Positions 44,575 through 53,194 of a DNA stretch of 64,000 bases are shown one piece after another. A model generated the notes under the pieces. It searched no databases. It had not been told where the DNA came from and saw only the letters and a program-made list of their open reading frames with translations. Location: positions 124,001-188,000 of the forward strand of contig NZ_PCOY01000002.1 in NCBI RefSeq assembly GCF_002979475.1, in the 5' to 3' direction. The position numbers and the translations under genes are program-made. Position 1 is the first letter of the stretch; every line of letters starts with the position of its first letter. This DNA comes from Microbacterium sp. MYb62. GTDB taxonomy: Bacteria > Actinomycetota > Actinomycetes > Actinomycetales > Microbacteriaceae.

Positions 44575-45062
44575 GCGAGACCATGACCGAGAACACCGAG
44601 CCCACGGTGGCTCAGCTCGAGAACGAAGGCGACGTCGCGGCGGACTACCTCGAGGAACTCCTCGACATCGCCGACATCGACGGTGATCTGAATCTCGATG
44701 TTCGTCAGGGCCGGGCTTATGTCTCGATCGAGGCGGAAGGCGACGCACTTTCCCTGCTTTCGGCCCCCGACACCGTGCAGGCGCTGCAGGAACTGACGCG
44801 ACTCGCTGTCCAGAGTAAGACCGGATCCTTCTCACGACTCATCCTCGACATCGCCGGGTCGCGCGACACGCGTCGCCGCCAGCTCGAGACACTGGTCGAC
44901 GCCGCTGCCATGAAGCTCGACGAAGGTTCATCGCAGGCTTCACTGCCGTCGATGTCGAGCTACGAGCGCAAACTCGTTCATGACATCGCTGCCGAGCGCG
45001 GGCTGGTCTCGGAATCGTATGGCGAGGGTGCTGACCGACACACGGTCCTCCGTCGTCGTTGA
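44571..45062 (+). CDS. jag: Jag/KhpB single-stranded RNA-binding protein
   Basis: 163 residues. A KH-type domain (about 22-95) is followed by an R3H domain (about 105-160) with SYERKLVHDIAAERGL. It lacks the N-terminal Jag domain seen in firmicutes, as is usual in actinobacteria. Role in RNA binding and cell elongation or division is known in other Gram-positive bacteria. A parS site begins directly after its stop. Confidence 0.92.
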   Translation: MSETMTENTEPTVAQLENEGDVAADYLEELLDIADIDGDLNLDVRQGRAYVSIEAEGDALSLLSAPDTVQALQELTRLAVQSKTGSFSRLILDIAGSRDTRRRQLETLVDAAAMKLDEGSSQASLPSMSSYERKLVHDIAAERGLVSESYGEGADRHTVLRRR

Positions 45063-45078
45063 TGTTTCACGTGAAACA
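45063..45078. promoter_or_regulatory. parS site 1 of 9
   Basis: TGTTTCACGTGAAACA, perfect palindrome, in the jag-rsmG gap. Confidence 0.95.
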
Positions 45079-45098
45079 TCGTCAGTTCGGAGCAGTCG

Positions 45099-45722
45099 AT
45101 GAGTGAGCTCGAGCTCGAACCTTCTGTGGCGGTCGCTCTCTTCGGTGATCGCATCGAGGTGGCACGCGCGTTCACCGATTCTCTGGCGCGCGAAGGGGAG
45201 GAGCGCGGTCTCATCGGACCGCTCGAACTCCCGCGCCTGTGGACGCGGCACATCCTTAACAGTGTGATCGCAGCGCCCCTGTTCCACGGATCAGTTGCTG
45301 ACATCGGTTCCGGTGCCGGCCTGCCCGGCCTCGTGCTGGCGATCGCTCGTCCAGATGTGGAGTGGACACTCGTCGAGCCGATGGAGCGCCGCATCACGTG
45401 GCTCAACGAGCAGGTCGAGGCACTGGAGCTCGCGAATGTCACCGTGGTTCGCGCTCGCGCAGAAGACGTTCGTCCGCTTGCAGCTTTCGATGTGGTGACG
45501 GCCCGTGCTGTCAGTGCGCTACGCACCCTGATACCTCTCACCGCCCCGCTGGTTCGGGATGGCGGAGAGTTGACATTGCTCAAGGGGATCAACGTCGCGA
45601 ACGAGATCGAAGCGGCACAGAAGCAGGTCAAGAAGTTCCGACTCACGGATGTGCGTGTCGAGATTCTGGGTGAGGGCGTTCTCCCTGAGACCACTCGGGT
45701 GGTTCGCGCACGGGTCCGATAG
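45099..45722 (+). CDS. rsmG: 16S rRNA m7G527 methyltransferase
   Basis: 207 residues. SAM-binding motif DIGSGAGLPG (68-77), the RARAEDVRPL and VTARAVSALRTL blocks, and the C-terminal VVRARVR. It methylates G527 of 16S rRNA, whose loss gives low-level streptomycin resistance in other bacteria. Standard position before parA. Confidence 0.96.
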   Translation: MSELELEPSVAVALFGDRIEVARAFTDSLAREGEERGLIGPLELPRLWTRHILNSVIAAPLFHGSVADIGSGAGLPGLVLAIARPDVEWTLVEPMERRITWLNEQVEALELANVTVVRARAEDVRPLAAFDVVTARAVSALRTLIPLTAPLVRDGGELTLLKGINVANEIEAAQKQVKKFRLTDVRVEILGEGVLPETTRVVRARVR

Positions 45723-45748
45723 CTGCTGGCGCTGGTGCTGATGCAGGG

Positions 45749-45764
45749 TGTTTCACGTGAAACA
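45749..45764. promoter_or_regulatory. parS site 2 of 9
   Basis: TGTTTCACGTGAAACA, 26 nt after the rsmG stop. Confidence 0.95.
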
Positions 45765-45862
45765 CCCCGTTTTCTGTGTTTCCTGGGTGGGATAGTAGCT
45801 GCTGGGGAGCGTGGTGCCCGACAGTGAGTGCGACGACAGGGGCCAGTGGTGCGAGCGGGTCA

Positions 45863-45878
45863 TGTTTCACGTGAAACG
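45863..45878. promoter_or_regulatory. parS site 3 of 9
   Basis: TGTTTCACGTGAAACG; last base differs from the palindrome. Confidence 0.93.
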
Positions 45879-46032
45879 GTGTTGGTTCTCACACTCGCAC
45901 GGTTCGAGCGTCTTACCCCGAGGCGATCATCGATGACCGGGGCGGTCAGTCATCCCTGTCTTGGGCGCGGTGTCTGTGAGGTTGTGGTGTGCAGAACGGG
46001 AAGAGCTGAGTGCTGACGGGATGAAGTGGTGG

Positions 46033-46048
46033 TGTTTCACGTGAAACA
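46033..46048. promoter_or_regulatory. parS site 4 of 9
   Basis: TGTTTCACGTGAAACA, perfect palindrome. Confidence 0.95.
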
Positions 46049-46227
46049 CCACCGCCCCCTCCACAGCGTGCTTGTTCCCGTATTGTCGCAACTTCCTTCA
46101 TGTTCGCTCTTCTTCCCGGTTTCATCTGCCGCAAGCGCTCTGTCAGGAGCGGTTGCGGCTCCCCACCTCTGGAGATCGAGCAGTAGCCGGGGCCAGTGTC
46201 GATCTCGGAGAGGGGCCGAAACCGTGT

Positions 46228-46243
46228 TGTTTCACGTGAAACG
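46228..46243. promoter_or_regulatory. parS site 5 of 9
   Basis: TGTTTCACGTGAAACG. Confidence 0.93.
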
Positions 46244-46541
46244 TCGTCGGGATGGTGATCTGCGGCACATATTGAGGTTTCCGAAGTATCACTTGCCGTG
46301 CACGGCAGAGAGAGCGAGGCAGGGGAGAGTGTGGTCTGCTCCAGCGTGCGTCGAGAGTGCGTGAGAAGCACGGATCGACCTCCGTGGCGGTAACCCCCCG
46401 GGCGCGGACAGCGGCGGTGAGCCGTGCACATCTCGCCATCTGTGCAAAGCGGATGCACAACGGGAAGCCTGTCTGTGGGGTCGACGTCGTCGGGGGAGTG
46501 GCCGATGGGGCAGTGCGCTTCCGTTACATCGGTATCTGGGA

Positions 46542-46557
46542 TGTTTCACGTGAAACG
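46542..46557. promoter_or_regulatory. parS site 6 of 9
   Basis: TGTTTCACGTGAAACG. Confidence 0.93.
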
Positions 46558-46812
46558 TACCACCCGACTGATCTGAGGCGGTGAGCGCTCCCGCGATGAC
46601 AGATTTGGCGTGTGCGCGCCGGCAGGAGTGTTATCCGCCCCCGGGCGATGGCCAGATGAAGGCTCGTATGTAGATCGTGGAGAAGATGGGGGAGTGGGAG
46701 TAGGAGTGGGTGTGTGCCAGGGATCGCGCTTCCACGTCATGCGTATCTACGGAGATTCTCGAACCTCGCATGGCCACGACCGACCCCTGTGAGGCGTCGG
46801 GGGCGGTGCCCG

Positions 46813-46828
46813 TGTTTCACGTGAAACA
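46813..46828. promoter_or_regulatory. parS site 7 of 9
   Basis: TGTTTCACGTGAAACA, perfect palindrome. Confidence 0.95.
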
Positions 46829-47058
46829 GTCGCGGCGAACCTGGAGAGGGAAGTACTCCGGGTCTGGTGATGCGCCTTCGTCATCGACGTTGATCATGTC
46901 GAGTTCCACAGGTGAGTGCATCGGGCGCGTGAAGACCCTCCGTGGGGAAGGGAGCAGACACTGGGCAGCCTCCGCGCACGCGGCATTGCGTCAGAAAAGT
47001 CGCCCGGAGGACAGTGTCCGACCATCGAACGGACCCCTTCGGGTGCTGCGGGCCGGGG

Positions 47059-47074
47059 TGTTTCACGTGAAACA
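47059..47074. promoter_or_regulatory. parS site 8 of 9
   Basis: TGTTTCACGTGAAACA, perfect palindrome. Confidence 0.95.
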
Positions 47075-47261
47075 CCCCGTTCGGCGAGACACTGGCATTT
47101 TTTGCGGGAACAGCTGCCTTTCGGCGTTCTGCGACGTTCCGTCCAGGCGATGTGGGAACCAGGGGAGCCGCCTGCGGGGTGGAGTTGTCTGACGTGGGTC
47201 ATACCCGTCATCGAACGTCCCTGCTTGCGATTAGAGTGGAACGCGGCCCCGAAAGGAGTGG

Positions 47262-48188
47262 ATGTTTCACGTGAAACAATCCGAGAAGACATCCTCGAAC
47301 GAATCGTTCGGGATGGATACACCGCTTGCGCGGGAACTCGCAGACCTCTCCGCCCGCAGGCGTGCTCTCGAAGCCGCGACTGTGGAATTCACGGGGGAGA
47401 CCCGCGTGCTGACGGTTTCCAATCAGAAGGGCGGCGTGGGTAAGACCACGACCGCCGTGAACACCGCATCCGCTCTCGCGGGCCTGGGTGCCAAGGTTCT
47501 GGTCATTGATCTCGACCCGCAGGGCAACGCCTCGACCGCGCTCGGAATCCCGCACAGCGCGGATGTGCCCAGCGTGTACGACGTGCTGATCGACGAGCTG
47601 CCGCTGGCGGACATCGTGCAGCCGAGCCCGGAGGACCCGAATCTCTTCTGCGCACCCAGCACGATCCACCTCGCAGGTGCAGAGATCGAACTGGTGGCAC
47701 AGGTCGCACGAGAGCATCGCCTTCGTCGGGCCCTCGAGGCCTATCTCGTCGACAATCCGATGGACTTCGTGATCATCGACTGTCCACCGTCGCTGGGCCT
47801 CCTCACGATCAACGCCTTCACCGCCGCGACCGAGGTCTTCATCCCGATCCAGTGCGAGTACTACGCGCTGGAAGGACTGAGCCAGCTGCTGGGCAGCATC
47901 CAGATGATCCAGAAGCACTTGAATCCGGTGCTGCATCTGTCCACGATCCTGCTGACCATGTTCGACGGGCGCACGCGCCTCGCACAGCAGGTCGCTGATG
48001 AGGTCCGTACACACTTCCCGGAGCAGGTGCTGGAAACCGTCATCCCCCGTTCGGTCCGGGTGTCCGAAGCCCCGAGCTTCGGTCAGACGGTCATCGCCTA
48101 TGACGGCCAATCCGCCGGTGCGATCGCCTACCGCGAGGCCGCCGTCGAGATCGCGTCGCGAATCGCGTCGCAGAGCAAGGAGAAATGA
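47262..48188 (+). CDS. parA: Chromosome partitioning ATPase ParA
   Basis: 308 residues from ATG 47262, chosen for the AAAGGAG site 6 nt upstream. Deviant Walker A KGGVGKTTT (56-64), LVIDLDPQGN and FVIIDCPPSLGLLT are typical. It forms ATP-dependent gradients that move ParB-bound origins. The first residues (MFHVKQ) are encoded by a parS site, so ParB binding would lie over the start codon. Its stop overlaps the parB start. Confidence 0.97.
   Translation: MFHVKQSEKTSSNESFGMDTPLARELADLSARRRALEAATVEFTGETRVLTVSNQKGGVGKTTTAVNTASALAGLGAKVLVIDLDPQGNASTALGIPHSADVPSVYDVLIDELPLADIVQPSPEDPNLFCAPSTIHLAGAEIELVAQVAREHRLRRALEAYLVDNPMDFVIIDCPPSLGLLTINAFTAATEVFIPIQCEYYALEGLSQLLGSIQMIQKHLNPVLHLSTILLTMFDGRTRLAQQVADEVRTHFPEQVLETVIPRSVRVSEAPSFGQTVIAYDGQSAGAIAYREAAVEIASRIASQSKEK
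47263..47278. promoter_or_regulatory. parS site 9 of 9, inside the parA start
   Basis: TGTTTCACGTGAAACA beginning at the second base of the parA ATG. Confidence 0.95.
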
Positions 48189-49156
48189 TGGCGAAGCGCA
48201 CTGGACTGGGTCGAGGAATCGGTGCCCTCATCCCGACGGCGGATCAGACGGAGCGTCCCGTCGACGTCTTCTTCCCGGGCGCGAGCCTGCGGCAGGCTGC
48301 CGAGGCAGTGGTCGACTCGGAGGCCGGTACCCCCGACCTCGAAGAGGTTCCCGGTATCCACCTGATTCAGGTGGATCCGAACACGATCGTCGCCAATCCG
48401 CGACAGCCGCGAACGCACTTCAACCCCGAAGACCTGGCAGAGCTGGTCCACAGCGTGCGGGAGTTCGGCGTCCTGCAGCCTGTCGTCGTCCGCAAGAACT
48501 CGGATGGCGCGTATGAGCTGATCATGGGGGAGCGGCGCACCCGTGCCGCCCGCGAGGCCGGCCTCGACGTGATCCCCGCGATCGTTCGCGACACCGCGGA
48601 CGAAGACCTCCTTCGCGATGCGCTTCTCGAGAACCTCCATCGATCGGAACTGAACCCCCTCGAGGAGGCGTCGGCCTACCAGCAGCTCCTGGAGGACTTC
48701 GGCATCACTCAGGAGGAGCTCGCGACACGGATCGGCCGCTCTCGCCCGCAGATCAGCAACACGATCCGCCTCCTGAAGCTCCCGGTTCCGGTGCAGCAGA
48801 GAGTGGCCGCCGGTGTGCTCACGGCCGGGCATGCACGCGCGATCCTCAGCCTCGAGACGCCAGAATCGATGCAGCGTCTCGCGGACAAGGTCGTGAACGA
48901 AGACCTCTCGGTTCGCGCGACGGAGGAAGCGGCCAAGTCGCAGCCGCGCGCCGGCGCTTCGGCGAAGCCGACTCCCGGGGCGCGCCGCGCCTACCTGGAT
49001 GAAGTGGCGGGCAAGCTCGGCGACCGACTGAACACGCGGGTCAAGATCGCCCTCGGGGCGCGAAAAGGCCAGGTTACAATCGATTTCGCTTCGATCCAGG
49101 ATCTGAATCGCATTCTTGAAGAGCTCGGCGAGAGTGGCTACGGCACGACGAAATGA
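48185..49156 (+). CDS. parB: Chromosome partitioning protein ParB
   Basis: 323 residues. An N-terminal ParA-interaction peptide (MMAKRTGLGRGIGALIP), the CTPase/ParB-N domain with NPRQPR (71-76) and GERRTRAA (115-122), the HTH (about 174-193) that reads parS, and the C-terminal dimer domain. ATG 48185 or 48188 are both possible. It loads at the parS sites and slides as a CTP clamp. Confidence 0.97.
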   Translation: MMAKRTGLGRGIGALIPTADQTERPVDVFFPGASLRQAAEAVVDSEAGTPDLEEVPGIHLIQVDPNTIVANPRQPRTHFNPEDLAELVHSVREFGVLQPVVVRKNSDGAYELIMGERRTRAAREAGLDVIPAIVRDTADEDLLRDALLENLHRSELNPLEEASAYQQLLEDFGITQEELATRIGRSRPQISNTIRLLKLPVPVQQRVAAGVLTAGHARAILSLETPESMQRLADKVVNEDLSVRATEEAAKSQPRAGASAKPTPGARRAYLDEVAGKLGDRLNTRVKIALGARKGQVTIDFASIQDLNRILEELGESGYGTTK

Positions 49157-49216
49157 CGCCCCGACCGTAGCGATGGTCGCCTAGACTCGCGTCATCTCGA
49201 CGACGAGGGGGAAATC

Positions 49217-50665
49217 ATGTCGACAGCATCGGGTCCAGCCGCCATCAAACGCCGTGTGATCGCGGTCAGCATCGCGGCCGCATTGGGAGGTTTCCTCTTC
49301 GGATTCGACACGGCCGTGATCAACGGCGCCGTCGATGCCCTGGCGGGCGATGTCTCCGGATTCGATCTCGGTACCGCCCTGAAGGGCTTCGCCGTGTCCT
49401 CGGCCCTCATCGGCTGTGCTGTCGGTGCGTGGTTCGCCGGGCCGGTGTCCAACAAGTACGGACGCATCCCGGTGATGGTGGTCGCAGCGGCGATGTTCTT
49501 CGTGTCGGCGATCGGGTCCGGTCTCGCGTTCGGGGTGATCGATCTGATCGTGTGGCGCGTGATCGGCGGTCTCGGCGTCGGCGCGGCATCCGTCATCGCT
49601 CCCGCGTACATCGCCGAGGTCTCTCCGGCAGCGGTGCGCGGACGCCTCGGCTCCCTGCAGCAGCTCGCGATCGTCACCGGTATCTTCGCCGCCCTCCTCT
49701 CGGATGCGCTGCTGGCCAACATCGCCGGCGCCGCCGACCAGCCCCTGTGGGGCCTCACAGCATGGCGTTGGATGTTCATGGTCGCCGCGATCCCGGCTCT
49801 GGTCTACGGGCTCATGTCGCTGCGTCTGCCGGAATCGCCGAGGTACCTGGTGCGTAAGGGCGAACTGAAGCGAGCGGCCGAGGTGCTCGAGACCGTCACC
49901 GGCACGATCGATACCGAGGCGAAGATCAAGGAGATCACCGGAACGATCAACACCGAGCGCTCGGAGTCGCTGCGCGACCTGCGCGGCAATCGTCTGGGGC
50001 TGAAGCCGATCGTCTGGATCGGCATCCTGTTGTCCGTGTTCCAGCAGTTCGTCGGCATCAACGTGATCTTCTACTACTCCACGACCCTGTGGCAGTCGGT
50101 GGGATTCGACGAGTCCAGCGCCCTCCTCACCTCGGTGATCACCTCGGTGACGAACATCGTCGTCACGATCGTCGCGATCCTCCTGGTCGACAAGATCGGC
50201 CGTCGCATCATGCTGCTGGTCGGGTCTGTGGGAATGACGGTGACGCTGGGGCTGATGGCTGTGGCGTTCTCGTTCGGCACGCTCGATGCCCAGGGCACGG
50301 CGACCCTCCCCGACCCCTGGGCCACTGTCGCTCTGGTCTGTGCGAACGGATTCGTGGTGTTCTTCGGTGCCAGCTGGGGGCCGTTGGTGTGGGTCCTGCT
50401 GGGCGAGATCTTCCCGAACTCGATCAGAGCCGGTGCTCTCGCCGTGGCTGCTGCGGCACAGTGGGTCGCGAACTTCTTCATCTCGACGACGTTCCCCGCG
50501 TTCGCCGAGATCGGCCTCACCTTCGCCTACGGCTTCTATGCGTTCTTCGCGCTCCTGTCGTTCTTCTTCGTGTTCTTCAAGGTGCCGGAGACCAAGGGCA
50601 AGGAACTCGAGGACATGACCGAGAACATGAAGGTCGTGCGGCGGAGGGGTCCGCAGCCGACGTAG
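49217..50665 (+). CDS. Sugar-porter MFS transporter
   Basis: 482 residues with 12 membrane helices. Sugar porter signatures are GGFLFGFDTAVING, PESPRYLVRKGE after helix 6, FFGASWGPLVWVLLGEIFP and PETKGKELEDM at the end. It probably carries a hexose or pentose with protons. GAGGGGGA ribosome site. It is not part of the usual parB-trxA neighbourhood, so it appears inserted here. Its TAG stop forms part of the next gene's -10 box. Confidence 0.92.
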   Translation: MSTASGPAAIKRRVIAVSIAAALGGFLFGFDTAVINGAVDALAGDVSGFDLGTALKGFAVSSALIGCAVGAWFAGPVSNKYGRIPVMVVAAAMFFVSAIGSGLAFGVIDLIVWRVIGGLGVGAASVIAPAYIAEVSPAAVRGRLGSLQQLAIVTGIFAALLSDALLANIAGAADQPLWGLTAWRWMFMVAAIPALVYGLMSLRLPESPRYLVRKGELKRAAEVLETVTGTIDTEAKIKEITGTINTERSESLRDLRGNRLGLKPIVWIGILLSVFQQFVGINVIFYYSTTLWQSVGFDESSALLTSVITSVTNIVVTIVAILLVDKIGRRIMLLVGSVGMTVTLGLMAVAFSFGTLDAQGTATLPDPWATVALVCANGFVVFFGASWGPLVWVLLGEIFPNSIRAGALAVAAAAQWVANFFISTTFPAFAEIGLTFAYGFYAFFALLSFFFVFFKVPETKGKELEDMTENMKVVRRRGPQPT

Positions 50666-50668
50666 GCT
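50663..50668 (+). promoter_or_regulatory. -10 box of the 111-residue gene (leaderless)
   Basis: TAGGCT, 6 nt before the ATG at 50675. Its first three bases are the stop codon of the transporter gene. Confidence 0.5.
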
Positions 50669-50674
50669 TGATGC

Positions 50675-51010
50675 ATGACCGAGTCCGTCCAGCGCCGCGC
50701 CAGCCTCGAAGTGCTGCGCGCCGAGGCGGCCGACGAGCTCGCGGTGCTCATCCAGGAGCGACTTCTCGGCGGGGAGGATCCGTGGGAGTTCATGGAGGAG
50801 CTCCCGAGCGTCGATGAGCTCGTCGTCTACCTGCTGCGTGCCGACAACATCAACGCGAATGACGGTGTGCGCCCCAACGCTGCCCGGCATTACCGCGTGC
50901 TGCGCCAGATCGCCCTCGAATATCCGGAGTTGACCTCCGCGGTGTGGGGCCTGCTGGACGAGAAGCAGCGCCACCGCCGCTGGGACCCCACGGTCGCCGA
51001 CGCCTCCTGA
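50675..51010 (+). CDS. Conserved small protein of unknown function
   Basis: 111 residues, soluble and mostly helical, with DELAVLIQERLLGGEDPWEFMEELPS and HYRVLRQIALEYPELTSAVWG. I do not recognise the family. Similar actinobacterial proteins are sometimes labelled tryptophan synthase subunit alpha in databases (from memory), but at this length it lacks the TIM barrel, so that name is not supported. The following gene starts 1 nt after its stop and is probably coupled. Confidence 0.75.
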   Translation: MTESVQRRASLEVLRAEAADELAVLIQERLLGGEDPWEFMEELPSVDELVVYLLRADNINANDGVRPNAARHYRVLRQIALEYPELTSAVWGLLDEKQRHRRWDPTVADAS

Positions 51011-51011
51011 C

Positions 51012-51542
51012 ATGACCGTCGTGCTCGTCCCGTACGATCCGGTATGGCAGCGTGCGTTCGCGGTGATCGCCGCCGAGCTGCGGGAGCAGGGCGACGCGAG
51101 CTGGACCATCGAGCACATCGGTTCCACGGCGATTCCGGGGATGAGCGCGAAGCCGGTCATCGACGTCGCCGTTCGCATCGCCGACCCTGCCGACTTCACC
51201 CGGCATCGACCCGCGCTCGAGAATGCGGGGTGGCAGGTCGGCAGCGGCGTGCGCAGTCACCGGGTGATGGTCTACGAGGAAGATGGCGTCCGGACCCGCA
51301 TCGCGCACTTCTTCGAGGCGGCAGAGTGGGATGACGTGAACCAGAGGATCCTGCGTGACTGGCTGCGGGAGAATCCGGCAGACGCGCTGCTCTACGAACG
51401 CGCCAAACATGCCGCGGTGGACGCCGCGAGAATGGGCGAAGAGTCGTACAACGCGGGAAAGACAGCGGTTCTCCAGCTCCTCGTGGATCGCGCTCGCGCT
51501 GCCCGTGGTCTCGCGTCGGTGTCGGTGTACGACAAGAGCTGA
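51012..51542 (+). CDS. GrpB/UPF0157-family protein
   Basis: 176 residues. Typical GrpB features are VPYDPVWQRAFAVIAAEL, IEHIGSTAIPGMSAKPVIDVAV and the C-terminal YNAGKTAVLQ. This is a nucleotidyltransferase-like fold with unknown substrate, sometimes linked to dephospho-CoA kinase as a fusion. It starts 1 nt after the preceding gene. Confidence 0.9.
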   Translation: MTVVLVPYDPVWQRAFAVIAAELREQGDASWTIEHIGSTAIPGMSAKPVIDVAVRIADPADFTRHRPALENAGWQVGSGVRSHRVMVYEEDGVRTRIAHFFEAAEWDDVNQRILRDWLRENPADALLYERAKHAAVDAARMGEESYNAGKTAVLQLLVDRARAARGLASVSVYDKS

Positions 51543-51619
51543 AGGCGCTTCGTCTCACTTCGCGCGCTCGGCGACCGCGGAGGGCGATGTGCCAGGCGCT
51601 CAGCAGCCGGAGATGCAGA

Positions 51620-51654
51620 AAAGGGCCGCACCTCCCCGGGAGGTGCGGCCCTTT
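51620..51654. terminator. Bidirectional terminator
   Basis: 17-nt complementary arms (51620-51636 and 51638-51654) around a tight loop, between the convergent GrpB and trxA genes, with TTTCTG/TTTCGTC tails on the two strands. Confidence 0.85.
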
Positions 51655-51666
51655 CGTCTCAGAGGA

Positions 51667-51990
51667 TCAGCCGATGAAAGCGGCGAGGTCCTTCTCGAGC
51701 GCGAACTTCGGCTTGGCGCCGATGATGGTCGTCTTGACCTCACCGCCGTGGAAGACCTTCATCGCCGGGATCGACGTGATCTGGTACTTCATCGCCAGCT
51801 CGGGGTTCTCGTCGACATTGAGCTTGAGGATGGTGATCTTGTCGGGGTTGTCGGCCTGGATCTCGTCCAGCACCGGTGCGACCATTCGACACGGGCCACA
51901 CCACTCGGCCCAGAAGTCCACCAGCACGGGACCGTCGGCCTGCAGAACGTCCTGCTCCCAGGTCGCCTGGCTCGTCGCCTTTGCACTCAT
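51667..51990 (-). CDS. trxA: Thioredoxin
   Basis: 107 residues, one thioredoxin fold with active site WCGPC (30-34) and the cis-Pro region ITSIPAMKVF. Cytoplasmic disulfide reductase reduced by the TrxB encoded 93 nt upstream on the same strand. The GGAG site supports ATG 51990. Confidence 0.97.
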   Translation of the reverse strand: MSAKATSQATWEQDVLQADGPVLVDFWAEWCGPCRMVAPVLDEIQADNPDKITILKLNVDENPELAMKYQITSIPAMKVFHGGEVKTTIIGAKPKFALEKDLAAFIG

Positions 51991-52083
51991 CAGAGTTCTC
52001 CTTGATTGGGGTTCGCCTGCTACAACAGCCGACGAGGGGAAAGTGTTCCCGCCCGGTCAGCGGCCCGCCGGCCGCTATCCGAT

Positions 52084-53064
52084 CTATGCCGTGGCGGTGA
52101 GGATCTCGGCGGCCTCCGCCGCGGGCACCTCGACGGAGGCATCCTCGAGATCCGCGAGGAAGTGCTCCGCGTCGAGGGCGGCGACCGTGCCGGTGCCGGC
52201 CGCCGTGATGGCCTGGCGGTAGGTGGGGTCGATCACGTCGCCGGCGGCGAACACACCGGGTACCGAGGTCTTCGACGAACGGCCGTCGACCCAGATGGTG
52301 CCCTCATCCGTCAGCTCGAGCTTCTCGTGCACGAGGTGCGTGCGCGGGTCGTTGCCGATCGCGATGAACAGGCCATCGAGCGGCAGGTCGCTGAGGGTGC
52401 CGTCGACCGTGGAACGCAGCTGCACGCCCGTCACGGAATCGCCGCCGAGGACCTCGGCGACCTCGCTGTTCCACACGAACTCGATCTTCTCGTTCGCGAA
52501 CGCGCGCTCCTGCATGATCTTCGACGCGCGCAGGGTGTCCTTGCGGTGGATGACGTAGACCTTGTCGGCGAAGCGCGTGAGGAAGGTGGCCTCTTCCATC
52601 GCCGAGTCGCCGCCGCCGACGACGGCGATCGTCTTCTCGCGGAAGAAGAAGCCGTCGCACGTGGCGCACCAGGAGACGCCGTAGCCCGAGAGGCGCTCTT
52701 CGCCGGCGATGCCGAGCTTGCGGTACGCCGAGCCGGTCGCGTAGATCAGCGACTGGGTCTCGTGCACCGCGCCGCTGCCGAGGATGACCTTCTTCACGGG
52801 GCCGTCGAGCTGCAGCTCGGTGACGTCGTCGTAGAGCACCTCGGTGCCGAACTTCTCCGCCTGCTCCTGGAACTTGGCCATCAGCTCGGGGCCCTGGATG
52901 CCCTCGGGGAAGCCCGGGTAGTTCTCGACCTCGGTGGTGTTCATCAGCTCACCGCCGACCTCGACGGAACTCGCGATGAGCAGCGGCTTGAGGTTCGCCC
53001 TGGCCGCGTAGATGGCAGCCGTGAAACCGGCGGGGCCGGAGCCGATGATGATGACCTGACGCAT
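52084..53064 (-). CDS. trxB: Thioredoxin reductase
   Basis: 326 residues. FAD site GSGPAG (8-13), redox centre CATC (133-136) and the NADPH-binding GGGDSAMEE. Reduces TrxA with NADPH. Together with the downstream trxA this is the standard actinobacterial trxBA pair next to murJ. Confidence 0.97.
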   Translation of the reverse strand: MRQVIIIGSGPAGFTAAIYAARANLKPLLIASSVEVGGELMNTTEVENYPGFPEGIQGPELMAKFQEQAEKFGTEVLYDDVTELQLDGPVKKVILGSGAVHETQSLIYATGSAYRKLGIAGEERLSGYGVSWCATCDGFFFREKTIAVVGGGDSAMEEATFLTRFADKVYVIHRKDTLRASKIMQERAFANEKIEFVWNSEVAEVLGGDSVTGVQLRSTVDGTLSDLPLDGLFIAIGNDPRTHLVHEKLELTDEGTIWVDGRSSKTSVPGVFAAGDVIDPTYRQAITAAGTGTVAALDAEHFLADLEDASVEVPAAEAAEILTATA

Positions 53065-53194
53065 GTGCTCTCCGTCTTAGAAACTGCCGTCGAATGACCT
53101 TCGAATGCTTCAACCCATGGTAACCGCGGGGCATTCCCCGCACAGTGTGCGCCGCGGGGCTGGGAGACGCCTCCGTGGACGCCCGGCGACCCGC

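Larger units (their letters stand above)
45723..47261. other. Long non-coding parS region
   Basis: 1.54 kb between rsmG and parA. It holds seven of nine parS sites. Open frames here read through the parS core (giving FHVKH and VSRET peptides) and have no ribosome site, domain or codon bias, so I find no gene. It includes stretches with lower GC than neighbouring coding DNA. Confidence 0.8.

Noticed and set aside
45946..46458. Minus-strand open frame of 170 codons and neighbouring short frames in the parS spacer
   Set aside because: Peptides such as VSRET and FHVKH are just the parS core read in different frames. No ribosome site, domain or codon bias.
45723..47261. CRISPR-like array
   Set aside because: The repeated unit is a 14-bp palindrome with spacing from 114 to 314 nt and no constant repeat-spacer periodicity; it is parS.
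50675..51010. Possible tryptophan synthase alpha subunit
   Set aside because: At 111 residues there is no TIM barrel and no catalytic motif; only a remembered database label supports the name.
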